A stretch of 64,000 bases of DNA from Tunturiibacter gelidiferens. GTDB lineage: Bacteria > Acidobacteriota > Terriglobia > Terriglobales > Acidobacteriaceae. Under the pieces are notes generated by a model. The model was not told where the DNA came from and did not search any database. It saw only the letters and a program-made list of their open reading frames with translations. A program made the translations under genes and the position numbers. Below are positions 8,776-16,974 of this stretch, piece after piece. How positions within the stretch are numbered: the stretch's first letter is position 1; every line of letters starts with the position of its first letter. The stretch is taken from positions 1 through 64,000 of the forward strand of contig NZ_JACHEB010000016.1 of the NCBI RefSeq assembly GCF_014201335.1, in the 5' to 3' direction.

Positions 8776-8932
8776 ATGCCCGCTGCGCGCGGGGCGGTCA
8801 CTTCGTGACTTGTGTACCCCTTCGGTTGGCGCTCCCGTTGGTCGCGATCAACAATTTTATGCCGACCATCGGGAGGCACGGGCGAAGCCGGTATACACGT
8901 CAAGAAGTGACCGCCGCCCGCGCAGGGCCTAG
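8776..8932. repeat. REP-like inverted-repeat element
   Basis: A 26-base repeat at 8793-8818 recurs in inverted orientation at 8890-8915 (23 of 26 positions identical). Each copy contains a small palindrome around GTCACTTCGTGAC. Similarity of the two arms extends outward (TGCGCG-rich) and inward (CTTCGG and CTCCCG), so the whole stretch can fold into a long imperfect hairpin. A third copy of the 26-mer lies at 47719-47744. This resembles a bacterial interspersed mosaic element. The right end touches the stop codon of the next gene. Confidence 0.65.
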
Positions 8933-9453
8933 ATCGGTTCGCTGAGCTCATCCTCTTCCGATGGATAAGGCACGGGGGGGCGGGTGCCCAGCCGCAGGCC
9001 GCTCCATGTTTCGGCCACGACGATGCTGTTCGCTGGATTTTGTGGAGCGTAGCGGACCTGGATCGGAAGGTCGGTGCGGACGCCGTAAACCAGTTCGGGA
9101 AGCATGGTGACGTCCTGTGCACACTCGTACGTTACGCCCGCGATGCGGTAGACGTAGACGATCATCTCCGGTGTCATAGGACCCTGGCGGACTGGCTCTG
9201 GATCGTCTGCGAGGTCGAGTGCGGGTTTGCGAACCTCCGCGATCATGGTGTCCATGATGGTTCCGTCGGTGATGCGCCCAGTTCGCGCCAACAGCTCACG
9301 ACGTTCTCGCTCGAGCTCTTCAGCGGTTGGCCTGCGGCGAGTAAGTGCGTAGGTAGTGACACCTATAGCTGCCGCAGTGGTTGCACCAATGGCGATGAGG
9401 ACTCTCGGCGAACGGAGGGCGAGCGGCAGATGGGTTGTAATCAGCGAAAACAC
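8929..9453 (-). CDS. DUF3592-like membrane-anchored protein
   Basis: 174-aa protein with one N-terminal transmembrane segment (RSPRVLIAIGATTAAAIGV). A charged helical stretch (EELERERRELLARTG) follows, then a beta-rich domain containing VYRIAGVTYECAQDV and IQVRYAPQNPANSIV. The YRIAGVTYE ... VRYAPQNPANS pattern is like DUF3592 proteins, in which the second motif is usually VRYNPxxPxxA. Function unknown. It is divergent from hslV. The stop codon overlaps the end of a REP-like repeat. Confidence 0.7.
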   Translation of the reverse strand: MFSLITTHLPLALRSPRVLIAIGATTAAAIGVTTYALTRRRPTAEELERERRELLARTGRITDGTIMDTMIAEVRKPALDLADDPEPVRQGPMTPEMIVYVYRIAGVTYECAQDVTMLPELVYGVRTDLPIQVRYAPQNPANSIVVAETWSGLRLGTRPPVPYPSEEDELSEPI

Positions 9454-9594
9454 AGTCTCTGCCCAAAAGCATAGACCATGGCAAGGGGATCGTCAGCGAG
9501 AAGGTGCTGTATCAGTACACAACTTTCCGGGTATGGAACGGAGAAGCGACTTGAAGGGGACAAGGTCGCTTGCACGATATACTGGAGATTGCCC

Positions 9595-10251
9595 ATGAAG
9601 CGAGCCTCTTCTTCCCGCACCAAGTCGTCTGTTGTTGTAAAACAAGCCTCCACTCTTCTGTCCGGTCTTGCCCATCCTTTGGATCTGGGCGAAGGGCGGC
9701 GAATTCGTTCGACCACCGTGATCTGCGTGCGCCGCGGCGACTCTGTCGTGATGGCGGCTGACGGACAGGTGTCGTTGGGAGCCACAATTATGAAAGGAAC
9801 GGCGAAGAAGATACGCCGTCTCTATCAGGATAAGGTCCTGGCGGGGTTTGCGGGATCGACCGCGGATGCATTCTCACTGTTTGCGCGGTTCGAGGGGAAG
9901 CTGGAGCAGTATGCCGGCAACCTGGGACGCGCAGCGGTGGAGTTAGCCAAGGATTGGCGTACCGATAAGATGCTGCGGCAGTTAGAGGCGCTGTTGATTG
10001 TCGCCGATCCGAAGTACACGTTTCTGATCTCGGGCACCGGCGACGTGATCGATCCGGACGAGGGGATTGCGACGATCGGATCGGGCGGCAGCTTTGCGCT
10101 GGCCAGTGCGAGAGCTCTGATGGAAAACACAGATTTAAGCGCCCGTGAGATCGCGGTGAAGAGTCTAAGGATCGCGGGCCAGATCTGCGTTTACACCAAC
10201 GACCAGATGACGGTCGAAGAGCTGAAGACTGAACCGCCAGCGAACCAGTAG
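9595..10251 (+). CDS. hslV: HslV, ATP-dependent protease peptidase subunit
   Basis: Threonine peptidase that forms a double hexamer and degrades unfolded cytoplasmic proteins together with HslU. Family motifs are clear: RSTTVICVRRG, MAADGQVSLG, KVLAGFAGSTADA, LAKDWRTDKMLR and SGTGDVI. The expected catalytic residue, the first Thr of STTVICV, is residue 40 (codon 9712-9714), whereas in E. coli it directly follows the initiator Met. The ATG at 9595 has GGAG 7 bases upstream, which supports this start. A propeptide of about 39 residues would therefore have to be removed, or a non-ATG start near 9700 used. It is followed 63 bases later by hslU. Confidence 0.92.
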   Translation: MKRASSSRTKSSVVVKQASTLLSGLAHPLDLGEGRRIRSTTVICVRRGDSVVMAADGQVSLGATIMKGTAKKIRRLYQDKVLAGFAGSTADAFSLFARFEGKLEQYAGNLGRAAVELAKDWRTDKMLRQLEALLIVADPKYTFLISGTGDVIDPDEGIATIGSGGSFALASARALMENTDLSAREIAVKSLRIAGQICVYTNDQMTVEELKTEPPANQ

Positions 10252-10314
10252 CGCCGGCCATTCGTAGAACCCTAAAGTTTCGTCGCAGCGATATGCGACC
10301 AGGAGTACGGCAAC

Positions 10315-11913
10315 ATGGCAATTTTTTTACCCGGAGCAGCAGAAGATCAGGCGCTTGCGCTCGATGAGATGACACCGCGAGAGATCGTCGCGGAGCTTGA
10401 TAAATACGTGGTTGGACAACATGCGGCCAAGCGGGCTGTGGCGATTGCGCTGCGCAACCGCATGCGCAGGCAGAAGCTTTCGCCTGAGCTGGCAGACGAA
10501 ATCATGCCGAAGAACATCATCATGATTGGGCCGACGGGCGTGGGCAAGACGGAGATTGCTCGGCGGCTGGCGAAGCTGACGAACTCGCCGTTTCTTAAGG
10601 TTGAAGCCTCGAAGTTTACCGAGGTGGGTTATGTGGGGCGCGATGTGGAGTCGATTGTGAGAGATCTCGTGGAGATCGCCATCGACATGGTTCGCGAAGA
10701 GAAGATGGAAGAGGTTGAGGATAAGGCGGAGCTTGCGGCTGAGGATCGGCTGATCGATCTGTTGCTGCCTCCGACGCCGTCTGCGGCACCTGCGGCCGCT
10801 ACGACGGCGGCTGCGGCCACGCACGAGCCCGGGAGCAATGTAATCCAGCTTCCTGCTGCGGCTCCGGTGGATGACAACGAAGAGAAGCCGGGGGACCGCG
10901 AGCACAGGACGAGGGAGAAGCTGCGGCAGCAGTTTCGCGAGGGAAAGCTGGATGAGCGGACGGTGGAGTTGGATGTGCGCGACCGCAACCAGCCTAGTTT
11001 TGAGGTCATCTCCAACCAGGGTTCGGAGGAGATGGATATCAACCTGAAGGACATGCTGCCGGGCCTGTTTGGACAGCGCACGAAGAAGCGCAAGATGAAG
11101 GTGGTTGAGGCTTTCGACTACCTGGTGCAGGAGGAGGAGAATCGGCTGATCGATATGGATCAGGTGACTCGGCTTGCGGTGGAGCGGGTGGAAGATTCGG
11201 GGATTGTGTTTCTGGATGAGATCGACAAGATTGCTGGGCGTGAAGGTGGCCATGGGCCGGATGTTTCGCGTGAGGGTGTGCAGCGGGATATTTTGCCGAT
11301 CGTTGAAGGGACTACGGTTAACACCAAATACGGGATGGTTTCGACCGACCACATTTTGTTTATTGCGGCTGGGGCCTTTCATGTCTCGAAGCCGAGCGAT
11401 CTGATTCCGGAGCTGCAGGGGCGATTTCCAATTCGCGTTGAGCTGAATTCGTTGACGGTGAATGACTTTATTCGCATCCTGACGGAGCCGAAGTCGTCGC
11501 TGGTGAAGCAGTCTGTGGCGCTGCTGGAGACTGAAGGGCTGAAGCTGGAGTTTACGAAGGAGGCGATTGCAGAGATGGCGCAGTTCGCCTTCAAAGTGAA
11601 CGAAACCACTGAGAACATTGGGGCTCGCAGGCTGCATACGATTCTTGAGCGCGTTCTGGACGAGATCAGTTTCCAGGCCCCTGATCTGTTCAAGAGTCCA
11701 AGGGCGGAGATTACGGAAGAAGGTGTGGTGGGCGAAGTACCTGTCTCGGCTTCGCTGACGTCGGAAGCGCAGGTGCCATCGCCTCCACTGCCCGTGATTG
11801 AACGGCAGACCGCGACGGGCGTGGAGAAGGTCGTCGTGGTGGACCCTGAGTATGTGCGGCAGCAGGTCGCTTCGATTGTGAAGGATCAGGATCTCTCGCG
11901 GTATATTTTGTAG
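10315..11913 (+). CDS. hslU: HslU, ATPase subunit of the HslVU protease
   Basis: AAA+ unfoldase that feeds substrates to HslV. Walker A is GPTGVGKTE near residue 73; Walker B is FLDEIDKI near residue 302. The protein ends in LSRYIL, the family tail that docks in HslV. At 532 aa it is longer than the roughly 440-450 aa usual for the family. Extra length lies in the I-domain, in an Ala/Pro/Thr-rich linker after LLPPTPSAAP, and in a Pro/Val-rich stretch shortly before the C-terminus (VPVSASLTSEAQVPSPPLP). It is cotranscribed with hslV, and a terminator follows. Confidence 0.95.
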   Translation: MAIFLPGAAEDQALALDEMTPREIVAELDKYVVGQHAAKRAVAIALRNRMRRQKLSPELADEIMPKNIIMIGPTGVGKTEIARRLAKLTNSPFLKVEASKFTEVGYVGRDVESIVRDLVEIAIDMVREEKMEEVEDKAELAAEDRLIDLLLPPTPSAAPAAATTAAAATHEPGSNVIQLPAAAPVDDNEEKPGDREHRTREKLRQQFREGKLDERTVELDVRDRNQPSFEVISNQGSEEMDINLKDMLPGLFGQRTKKRKMKVVEAFDYLVQEEENRLIDMDQVTRLAVERVEDSGIVFLDEIDKIAGREGGHGPDVSREGVQRDILPIVEGTTVNTKYGMVSTDHILFIAAGAFHVSKPSDLIPELQGRFPIRVELNSLTVNDFIRILTEPKSSLVKQSVALLETEGLKLEFTKEAIAEMAQFAFKVNETTENIGARRLHTILERVLDEISFQAPDLFKSPRAEITEEGVVGEVPVSASLTSEAQVPSPPLPVIERQTATGVEKVVVVDPEYVRQQVASIVKDQDLSRYIL

Positions 11914-11940
11914 GTCTCTTCTCCAGGCGAGTGAACGAAG

Positions 11941-11967
11941 AGGCTGGCGTGAATGCGCCAGCTTTTT
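11941..11967 (+). terminator. terminator after hslU
   Basis: GCTGGCG and CGCCAGC form a 7-base stem with a 6-base loop, followed by five T residues, 28 bases after the hslU stop codon. Confidence 0.75.
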
Positions 11968-12223
11968 CAATTGAATCTTCACTTGTCGTAAGCGAATCGA
12001 GATAACAAAACTTTTACAAATGATTCTTGGATCCGCTTTTGATGAGTTTTCGAGGACGGGAGCGGATTTTCCGTTGTTTTGACAGCGTTGTGTCTCAGCC
12101 TGGTCATACGCCGGTCTCGACAGCAACTTATTGAGCTACATGGGGTTCAATGGTCAGGCATAGGTTGAGTCTGTTGTGACGTTTACCTCTCTGTCACATC
12201 TAAATGGACAGAGGTTTTATGAA

Positions 12224-13228
12224 ATGCCAAGGCTAACTTCACTTCTCTCCCTTGCCCTGGCGACTCTGTTTGTGCCGGCTTTTGGACAACAGCCCGGTAC
12301 GAACCCAGCCCGCCCGGGAACTCTCAATTATGTCGAAGGTCAGGCTTCAATCAATGGCCAACAGGTCACGGCGCGCTCTGTGGGTCAGGCCAATGTAGAA
12401 ACTGGGCAGTATCTGGCGACCGCGGACGGCAAAGCGGAGATGCTGTTGACGCCAGGCATCTTCCTGCGGCTGGATAAGAACAGCACAGTGAAGATGATAC
12501 GGCCAGACCTGACGCACACGGAGGTTTCGGTTGAGCGCGGACGTGCTGAGGTAGAGGCCGACCAGCTCTACCCGCAGAACAGAATCCTGATCGATCAGAA
12601 GGGCGGTCAGACGCAGATTCTGAAGAATGGTCTGTATGAATTCAATGCAGATGCGAATACGGTGCGGAGCTTCGACGGCAAGGCTGCGGTTTATCCCGGC
12701 AATAATCTCGAAAGCAATGTGAAGCCGATCGAAGTGAAGGGCGGGCACCAGCTTGCACTGACGGGCGAGCGCGTAAAGCCTGTTGGCTTCGACAAAGACC
12801 GCTCACAGGACGACCTCTATCGCTGGAGTCAACTGCGCTCTCAGTACCTTGGCGAGGCGAATGTCGATCTGGCAGCGGAATATGCCGGATACGGGCCTGC
12901 CTACGGCTACGGCGGATTCGCGCCGGGTTGGGCATGGGACCCCGATCTTTACGGATATGACTGGCTGCCTGTTGGCGGACCGTTCTTCAGTCCTTTCGGC
13001 TTTGGTTTCTACTCTCCGTATTACCTGTATGGCGGCGGATTCGTCTACGGCCGAGGCTTCTATGGGCGTGGTTATGGCTATCGCGGCGGCTATGGATTCC
13101 GTAGCGTAGGAGGCGGGTACCGTGGAGCGTCGGTCGCGGGTGGTGGGTTCCATGACGGCGGCGGCGGATTCCATGGCGGTGGTGGCGGCTTCCACGGCGG
13201 GGGGGGCGGAGGCGGAGGTCATCGGTAA
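12224..13228 (+). CDS. FecR-domain secreted protein with Gly/Tyr/His-rich tail
   Basis: Secreted protein of about 334 aa. It has a signal peptide (LTSLLSLALATLFVPAFGQ), then a FecR-like beta domain of roughly 190 residues (LNYVEGQASINGQ, ATADGKAEMLLTPGIFLRLDKNS). The tail of about 130 residues is very rich in Gly, Tyr, Phe and finally GGGGFHGGGG repeats with His. The FecR domain is usually a sensor or wall-associated module; the tail resembles surface or metal-binding low-complexity segments. The ATG at 12224 is preferred because AGAGG lies 9 bases upstream and the signal peptide then starts cleanly. Role unknown. Confidence 0.75.
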   Translation: MPRLTSLLSLALATLFVPAFGQQPGTNPARPGTLNYVEGQASINGQQVTARSVGQANVETGQYLATADGKAEMLLTPGIFLRLDKNSTVKMIRPDLTHTEVSVERGRAEVEADQLYPQNRILIDQKGGQTQILKNGLYEFNADANTVRSFDGKAAVYPGNNLESNVKPIEVKGGHQLALTGERVKPVGFDKDRSQDDLYRWSQLRSQYLGEANVDLAAEYAGYGPAYGYGGFAPGWAWDPDLYGYDWLPVGGPFFSPFGFGFYSPYYLYGGGFVYGRGFYGRGYGYRGGYGFRSVGGGYRGASVAGGGFHDGGGGFHGGGGGFHGGGGGGGGHR

Positions 13229-13250
13229 CACACGCTAGAGAGTGACGAGG

Positions 13251-13283
13251 AAAGGCTGGTGGTCGAAAGATCTCCAGCCTTTT
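13251..13283 (+). terminator. terminator after the FecR-like gene
   Basis: AAAGGCTGG (13251-13259) pairs with CCAGCCTTT (13274-13282), ending in a T run, 22 bases after the stop codon. Confidence 0.75.
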
Positions 13284-13981
13284 CTGTACGCAACAACAGC
13301 AATTGAAGTGCGCGCGAAAAAAGAGCCGCAAGAGAAAACGCAACATTTCGCGGTTTGAGGCGTCGATATGGGCAAACGAATTTGTCGTGTAACGGTCTAT
13401 TCGCGGTGTTCACTAACCATTGAGCATTACGACGCTTCGCCAGATTTCGCCGTTCTGGAGGAGTGTGAATGAAAATTGTGTGTTTGATTGAAGCGTTTGA
13501 ATGAAGTGAAGTGCGGGTCGGAGTTGGTTTGAGGCCGCTGTGTAGTGTATTTTTATGTTTGATTTCCTCTGTAATACCGCATAATTGTGCAACAAACGAC
13601 GTCTGAATGTCTGTTGGACCGACAAGCTAACAGGGGCCCCGCACAATGAATTCAGCTAGTTTGAAAGACCCGGGCGGGCGGGTTAAATGCATGTGAGTCT
13701 GTAGATTTTTCTGCCGTCTTCAGAAACTTCGAGGCCGCAGTTGCCCATTGCAGCAGAGCGCTGCAGAGTTCTTATTCTGGGCTGTTGTTCGTCTCAATTT
13801 TCTCAGTTTTGTAAAAAATTGATTTTGCCATCGCGCTGATGGTGCTTGGTGGACTATGGTTCTGACTCAGGTTTCAGGACTCTAAAGTGATGGCACTCGT
13901 TCTGTCACTGAGATGTAGCAAACGCATCCCGCTAGGCCTCGGGTTGAGGCCTAATCCAACTGCGACGATGCCCGGGTCCCG
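13284..13981. other. long intergenic region upstream of the diguanylate cyclase
   Basis: Almost 700 bases without a convincing gene; base composition is more AT-rich than the neighbours. It contains GGGCGGGCGGG at about 13671-13681 and a T/A-rich stretch around 13796-13830. A compact hairpin (TAGGCCTC 13933-13940, loop GGGTT, GAGGCCTA 13946-13953) lies 28 bases before the start codon at 13982. It may hold the cyclase promoter, a 5' leader or a small RNA, but no known RNA family could be assigned by eye. Confidence 0.35.
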
Positions 13982-15289
13982 ATGAACTTTTCGTTTCTTC
14001 CCGATCTTCTGGCGCTGATGATTCTGATTATTATTCTGGTCTTGCTGCGCCGGCGGCATCCCCAGGAGCGTGCGGACCTGTGGCTGCTGGGCCTGTTTTT
14101 CACTCTCGTGGAAGCGGCTGCGCATACGTTTTACGCGCATAACGGACCGCCGCAAAAGATTCTGCACGTAATCGTCATGGACTGCTACCTGCTGACCGGA
14201 ATGATCTTCGTGTGGGCTGCGGGAGTTCACCCTGTCTCGAAGGCTTCGCGGCTGCTGTATCTTTCGCTGAATGGCCTCCCACTGCTGGCGCTCTGCACGG
14301 TCTACGGAATGCATCTGAACAAGGGGATCGCGTACTTCCCGTGCATGGCCGCGGGAATGGTGATTGGTGTTTCGACATCGCTCTATCTGCGCCGTAGCTG
14401 GACGGTGGCCGTGCTGCATGTGTGCGGGTGGATGGCGATGGGGTACCTGATCCATATCTCCGACTACAGGGCGGCGGTGTACTGGAGCCTGTGCTGTGTG
14501 TATGCGACTGCTGCGGTGAACTTCCAGAGAAGGCTGCCGGCCGGAAGCACGGGGAAGTTGGCAATTGTGACGGGCTTTACGATCTGGTCGTTGTGCCTGC
14601 TTTTGCATCCCTGGATCGTGCGATATCGCGAATATGCCGATATCACGTCACACATTTGGAATATGCAGAAGTCGCTGATCTCAATCGGCATGATTCTGGT
14701 GATGCTGGAGGAACAGGTGTCGAGCAACGAATGGCTGGCGCTCCATGACGAGTTGACCGGATTACCGAACCGGCGTCTGTTTGCAGACCGGCTTACGACA
14801 GCGATCGAACGCGCCAACCGAACTGGCACGCGGCTGGCGTTGATTATCCTGGATCTGAACGGCTTCAAGAAGATCAACGACACGATGGGACACCAGGCGG
14901 GCGATCAGGTGCTTCGTGAGGTTTCGATGCATCTGCGCAAGGGAGTGCGGTCGTCCGATACGTTGGCGCGGCTGGGTGGGGATGAGTTTGTGATCGTGGC
15001 GGCGGATGTAGAACGAGAGCAGTCTCTCGATCACTTTATGGAGGCCGTGCAGCGAGCGCTGAACCGCTCAATACTGGTAGAGGGCAGGCCGATGGTGGTG
15101 ACCGCGAGCATGGGCATGGCGATGTACCCGGACGACGCGCAGGATTCTATCCGTTTGGTGCGGGTGGCGGACCAGAGAATGTATTCGCTGAAGCAGAGGC
15201 CGGGGGCTCAGCCGGTGAAGAGTGTAGCTGGGCTGACGGCCACGGTAGCGGACTCACAGATGGCTGCCGTCGCGAGCGGGCAGCGATAA
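13982..15289 (+). CDS. membrane-bound diguanylate cyclase (GGDEF)
   Basis: Makes cyclic di-GMP from two GTP. The first 240 residues hold seven or eight hydrophobic segments of a membrane sensor module. The GGDEF domain follows (DELTGLPNRRLF to the end), with an intact GGDEF active site at 332-336. The product-inhibition site RxxD is present as RSSD at 323-326, exactly five residues before GGDEF, so feedback control is likely. The input ligand is unknown. The gene is preceded by a long leader with a strong hairpin and followed by a perfect terminator. Confidence 0.9.
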   Translation: MNFSFLPDLLALMILIIILVLLRRRHPQERADLWLLGLFFTLVEAAAHTFYAHNGPPQKILHVIVMDCYLLTGMIFVWAAGVHPVSKASRLLYLSLNGLPLLALCTVYGMHLNKGIAYFPCMAAGMVIGVSTSLYLRRSWTVAVLHVCGWMAMGYLIHISDYRAAVYWSLCCVYATAAVNFQRRLPAGSTGKLAIVTGFTIWSLCLLLHPWIVRYREYADITSHIWNMQKSLISIGMILVMLEEQVSSNEWLALHDELTGLPNRRLFADRLTTAIERANRTGTRLALIILDLNGFKKINDTMGHQAGDQVLREVSMHLRKGVRSSDTLARLGGDEFVIVAADVEREQSLDHFMEAVQRALNRSILVEGRPMVVTASMGMAMYPDDAQDSIRLVRVADQRMYSLKQRPGAQPVKSVAGLTATVADSQMAAVASGQR

Positions 15290-15310
15290 AGTGCAGGTTG
15301 TGGCGAGGTG

Positions 15311-15350
15311 AAAAAAGGCAGGGACCAGAACAACGGTCCCTGCCTTTTTT
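15311..15350. terminator. bidirectional terminator
   Basis: A-run plus GGCAGGGACC pairs with GGTCCCTGCC plus T-run (16-base complementarity including A/T tails). It sits between the diguanylate cyclase and the convergent secreted-protein gene and can serve both. Confidence 0.9.
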
Positions 15351-15376
15351 GTGTAACTGATTTTGTGGCGATTCGA

Positions 15377-15780
15377 TTAGTGGTGTTCGCCGCCTAAGTG
15401 GCCGTGCCCGTCACGCATCTCGTTGCCATGGAAGTTTTTCCATGTGTTCCGGGATGAAAGTCCGCAGGGAGCTTGGCCACGGGCCGGGTACGGGCCGTGA
15501 TAGCCATGCTCAGGGTGATAGTGGTTATCTACGTGACCGTAGAAGTGATCACGACTATGAAACCACGGACCGGCCCCGATGAAGACGCCGGTGCTGAACC
15601 ACTCCGAACCATAGTAGCCGTAGGGAGCGCAGTTGTAGGGCGGCGCTTCGTAGTAGCCATAAGGGCATACGGGAGCAGGCCCGATATCAACGCTGATCTG
15701 AGCAGCCTGGGTTTAGGTGCGGCAATCGCAATCCTGAGAGTAGTCACAGTAGTTGCGGCAAGAAGTTTGAAAGCGTGCAT
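15377..15780 (-). pseudogene. small secreted Gly/Tyr/His-rich protein, frameshifted
   Basis: The reading frame starts well: ATG at 15780 with AGAGAGG about 6 bases upstream, and a signal peptide beginning MHAFKLLAATTVTTL. Around 15700-15725 the sensible frame changes. The mature part reads QISVDIGPAPVCPYGYY, then APPYNCAPYGYYG, FIGAGPWFHSRDH and ends HLGGEHH at 15377, all one frame off from the start. One base is missing (or two extra) near the signal-peptide cleavage site. The mature sequence is of the PYGYY/HGYHGP type seen in small exported bacterial proteins of unknown role. Either a young pseudogene or a sequencing error. Confidence 0.6.
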
Positions 15781-15855
15781 GGTTCACCTCTCTCTGCTTA
15801 GAGAAATCCGAATAAGAGAGAGGGTTGGCCGAAAAAAAGTCTTGCTGGAAGGCAA

Positions 15856-15887
15856 CTCGGCGGCCTTTTTTGGGGAAGGCCGCCGAG
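15856..15887 (-). terminator. hairpin downstream of the transaldolase gene
   Basis: A perfect 12-base stem (CTCGGCGGCCTT / AAGGCCGCCGAG) with an 8-base loop lies 28 bases after the tal stop codon. The T-tract on the tal strand is weak, so termination may be rho-assisted or the hairpin may stabilise the message. Confidence 0.6.
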
Positions 15888-15914
15888 AGGAAAAGCACTG
15901 GTTTTTGCTGGAGA

Positions 15915-16913
15915 TTAGCGAGCTGCTGTGGCAGGTTCGGCGATCTCGCTGAGACGTTTTTCGAGAATCACTTCGAGGTCGACGATGGCCTTGGAGAAAC
16001 CGTCGATACCTTCCTTCAGCTTGTCGGTGGCCATGCGGTCTTCGGCATGCATCTTGTCGAAGGTGGCTTTGTCCATTGGAATCTTCTTGATGTCCAGGCT
16101 TTGTGCTTTAGCAGGATCGAGCTTGCGTGGCAGCGAGCCCTGGGTTTTTTCAAGCTCGTCAAGCAGCTTCGGTGCGATGGTGAGAAGGTCGCAACCGGCG
16201 AGCTCAGTGATCTCACCGATGTTGCGGAAGCTGGCGCCCATGACGACAGTCTTGTAGCCAAATTTCTTGTAGTAGTTGTAGATGGTGGTGACGGACTCAA
16301 CGCCGGGGTCTTCGGCACCTTTATAGTCCTTGCCGGTATCTTTCTTGTACCAGTCGAGAATGCGTCCGACGAAGGGCGAGATAAGGGTGGCCTGGGCTTC
16401 GGCGGCAGCAACGGCCTGGTGAAGACCGAAGAGCAGCGTCATGTTGCAGTGGATGCCTTCCTTCTCGAGGATCTCAGCCGCACGGATGCCCTCCCAGGTG
16501 GAGGCAAGCTTGATCAGGACGCGGTCGCGTGAGATGCCGGCCTTGTCATAGAGAGCGATGATGGCGTGAGCCTCATCGATGGACTTCTGGGTGTCGTAGG
16601 AGAGGCGGGCGTCAACCTCAGTGGAGACGCGGCCGGGGACGATGTCGAGAATCTTGAGGCCGAAGGCGACTTCGAGAGGGCGGAAGGCGGTTGCAGCGAC
16701 TTCCTTGTCTGAGACGTTGGCGCCTGCTTCTTTGCGTACCTTTTTGAGGACGTCATCGACGACGGGCTGGTATTCAGGCTTTTCGGCGGCGGCGGCGATC
16801 AGCGATGGATTCGTGGTCGCATCCTGTGGGCGGAACTGCTGGATGGCGTTAAAGTCTCCGCTATCGGAGACGACGGTGGTGAAACCGCGAAGCTGTTCGA
16901 GTAACGATGCCAT
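15915..16913 (-). CDS. tal: transaldolase
   Basis: Pentose phosphate pathway enzyme that transfers a dihydroxyacetone unit from sedoheptulose 7-phosphate to glyceraldehyde 3-phosphate. The 332-aa length fits the long (TalB-like) class. The Schiff-base lysine is Lys135 in VLIKLASTWEG; DATTNPSLI near residue 31 and GCDLLTIAPKLLDEL are further family motifs. The ATG at 16913 is preceded by AGGAGAAAG. It is the last gene of a probable three-gene run (lipoprotein, FAH hydrolase, tal) with a 61-base gap before it. Confidence 0.95.
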   Translation of the reverse strand: MASLLEQLRGFTTVVSDSGDFNAIQQFRPQDATTNPSLIAAAAEKPEYQPVVDDVLKKVRKEAGANVSDKEVAATAFRPLEVAFGLKILDIVPGRVSTEVDARLSYDTQKSIDEAHAIIALYDKAGISRDRVLIKLASTWEGIRAAEILEKEGIHCNMTLLFGLHQAVAAAEAQATLISPFVGRILDWYKKDTGKDYKGAEDPGVESVTTIYNYYKKFGYKTVVMGASFRNIGEITELAGCDLLTIAPKLLDELEKTQGSLPRKLDPAKAQSLDIKKIPMDKATFDKMHAEDRMATDKLKEGIDGFSKAIVDLEVILEKRLSEIAEPATAAR

Positions 16914-16974
16914 AATCTTTCTCCTTGGCTGTTATGTAGATTTTATCAAGCTCTGAGGGATTGCGCTGCGGCCG

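Noticed and set aside
10327..12126. 600-codon open frame antisense to hslU
   Set aside because: It lies fully opposite a clear hslU gene, has Arg/His/Leu-rich nonsense composition and no motifs; high GC creates such frames. The same applies to the antisense frames at 3942-5528, 48206-48934 and 56541-57905.
13413..13646. 77-codon open frame on the minus strand in the long gap
   Set aside because: Composition is not protein-like, there is no ribosome binding site and no recognisable domain.
13880..13981. Possible cyclic di-GMP (GEMM) riboswitch before the diguanylate cyclase
   Set aside because: AGCAAACGC and GGCCTAA-like pieces occur, but not in the required order, and the ACGCAAAG core and GNRA loop are missing. 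Only a plain hairpin is supported.
15473..15952. 159-codon open frame on the + strand
   Set aside because: It runs antisense to the frameshifted secreted protein and into the tal terminator, with no ribosome binding site or recognisable product.
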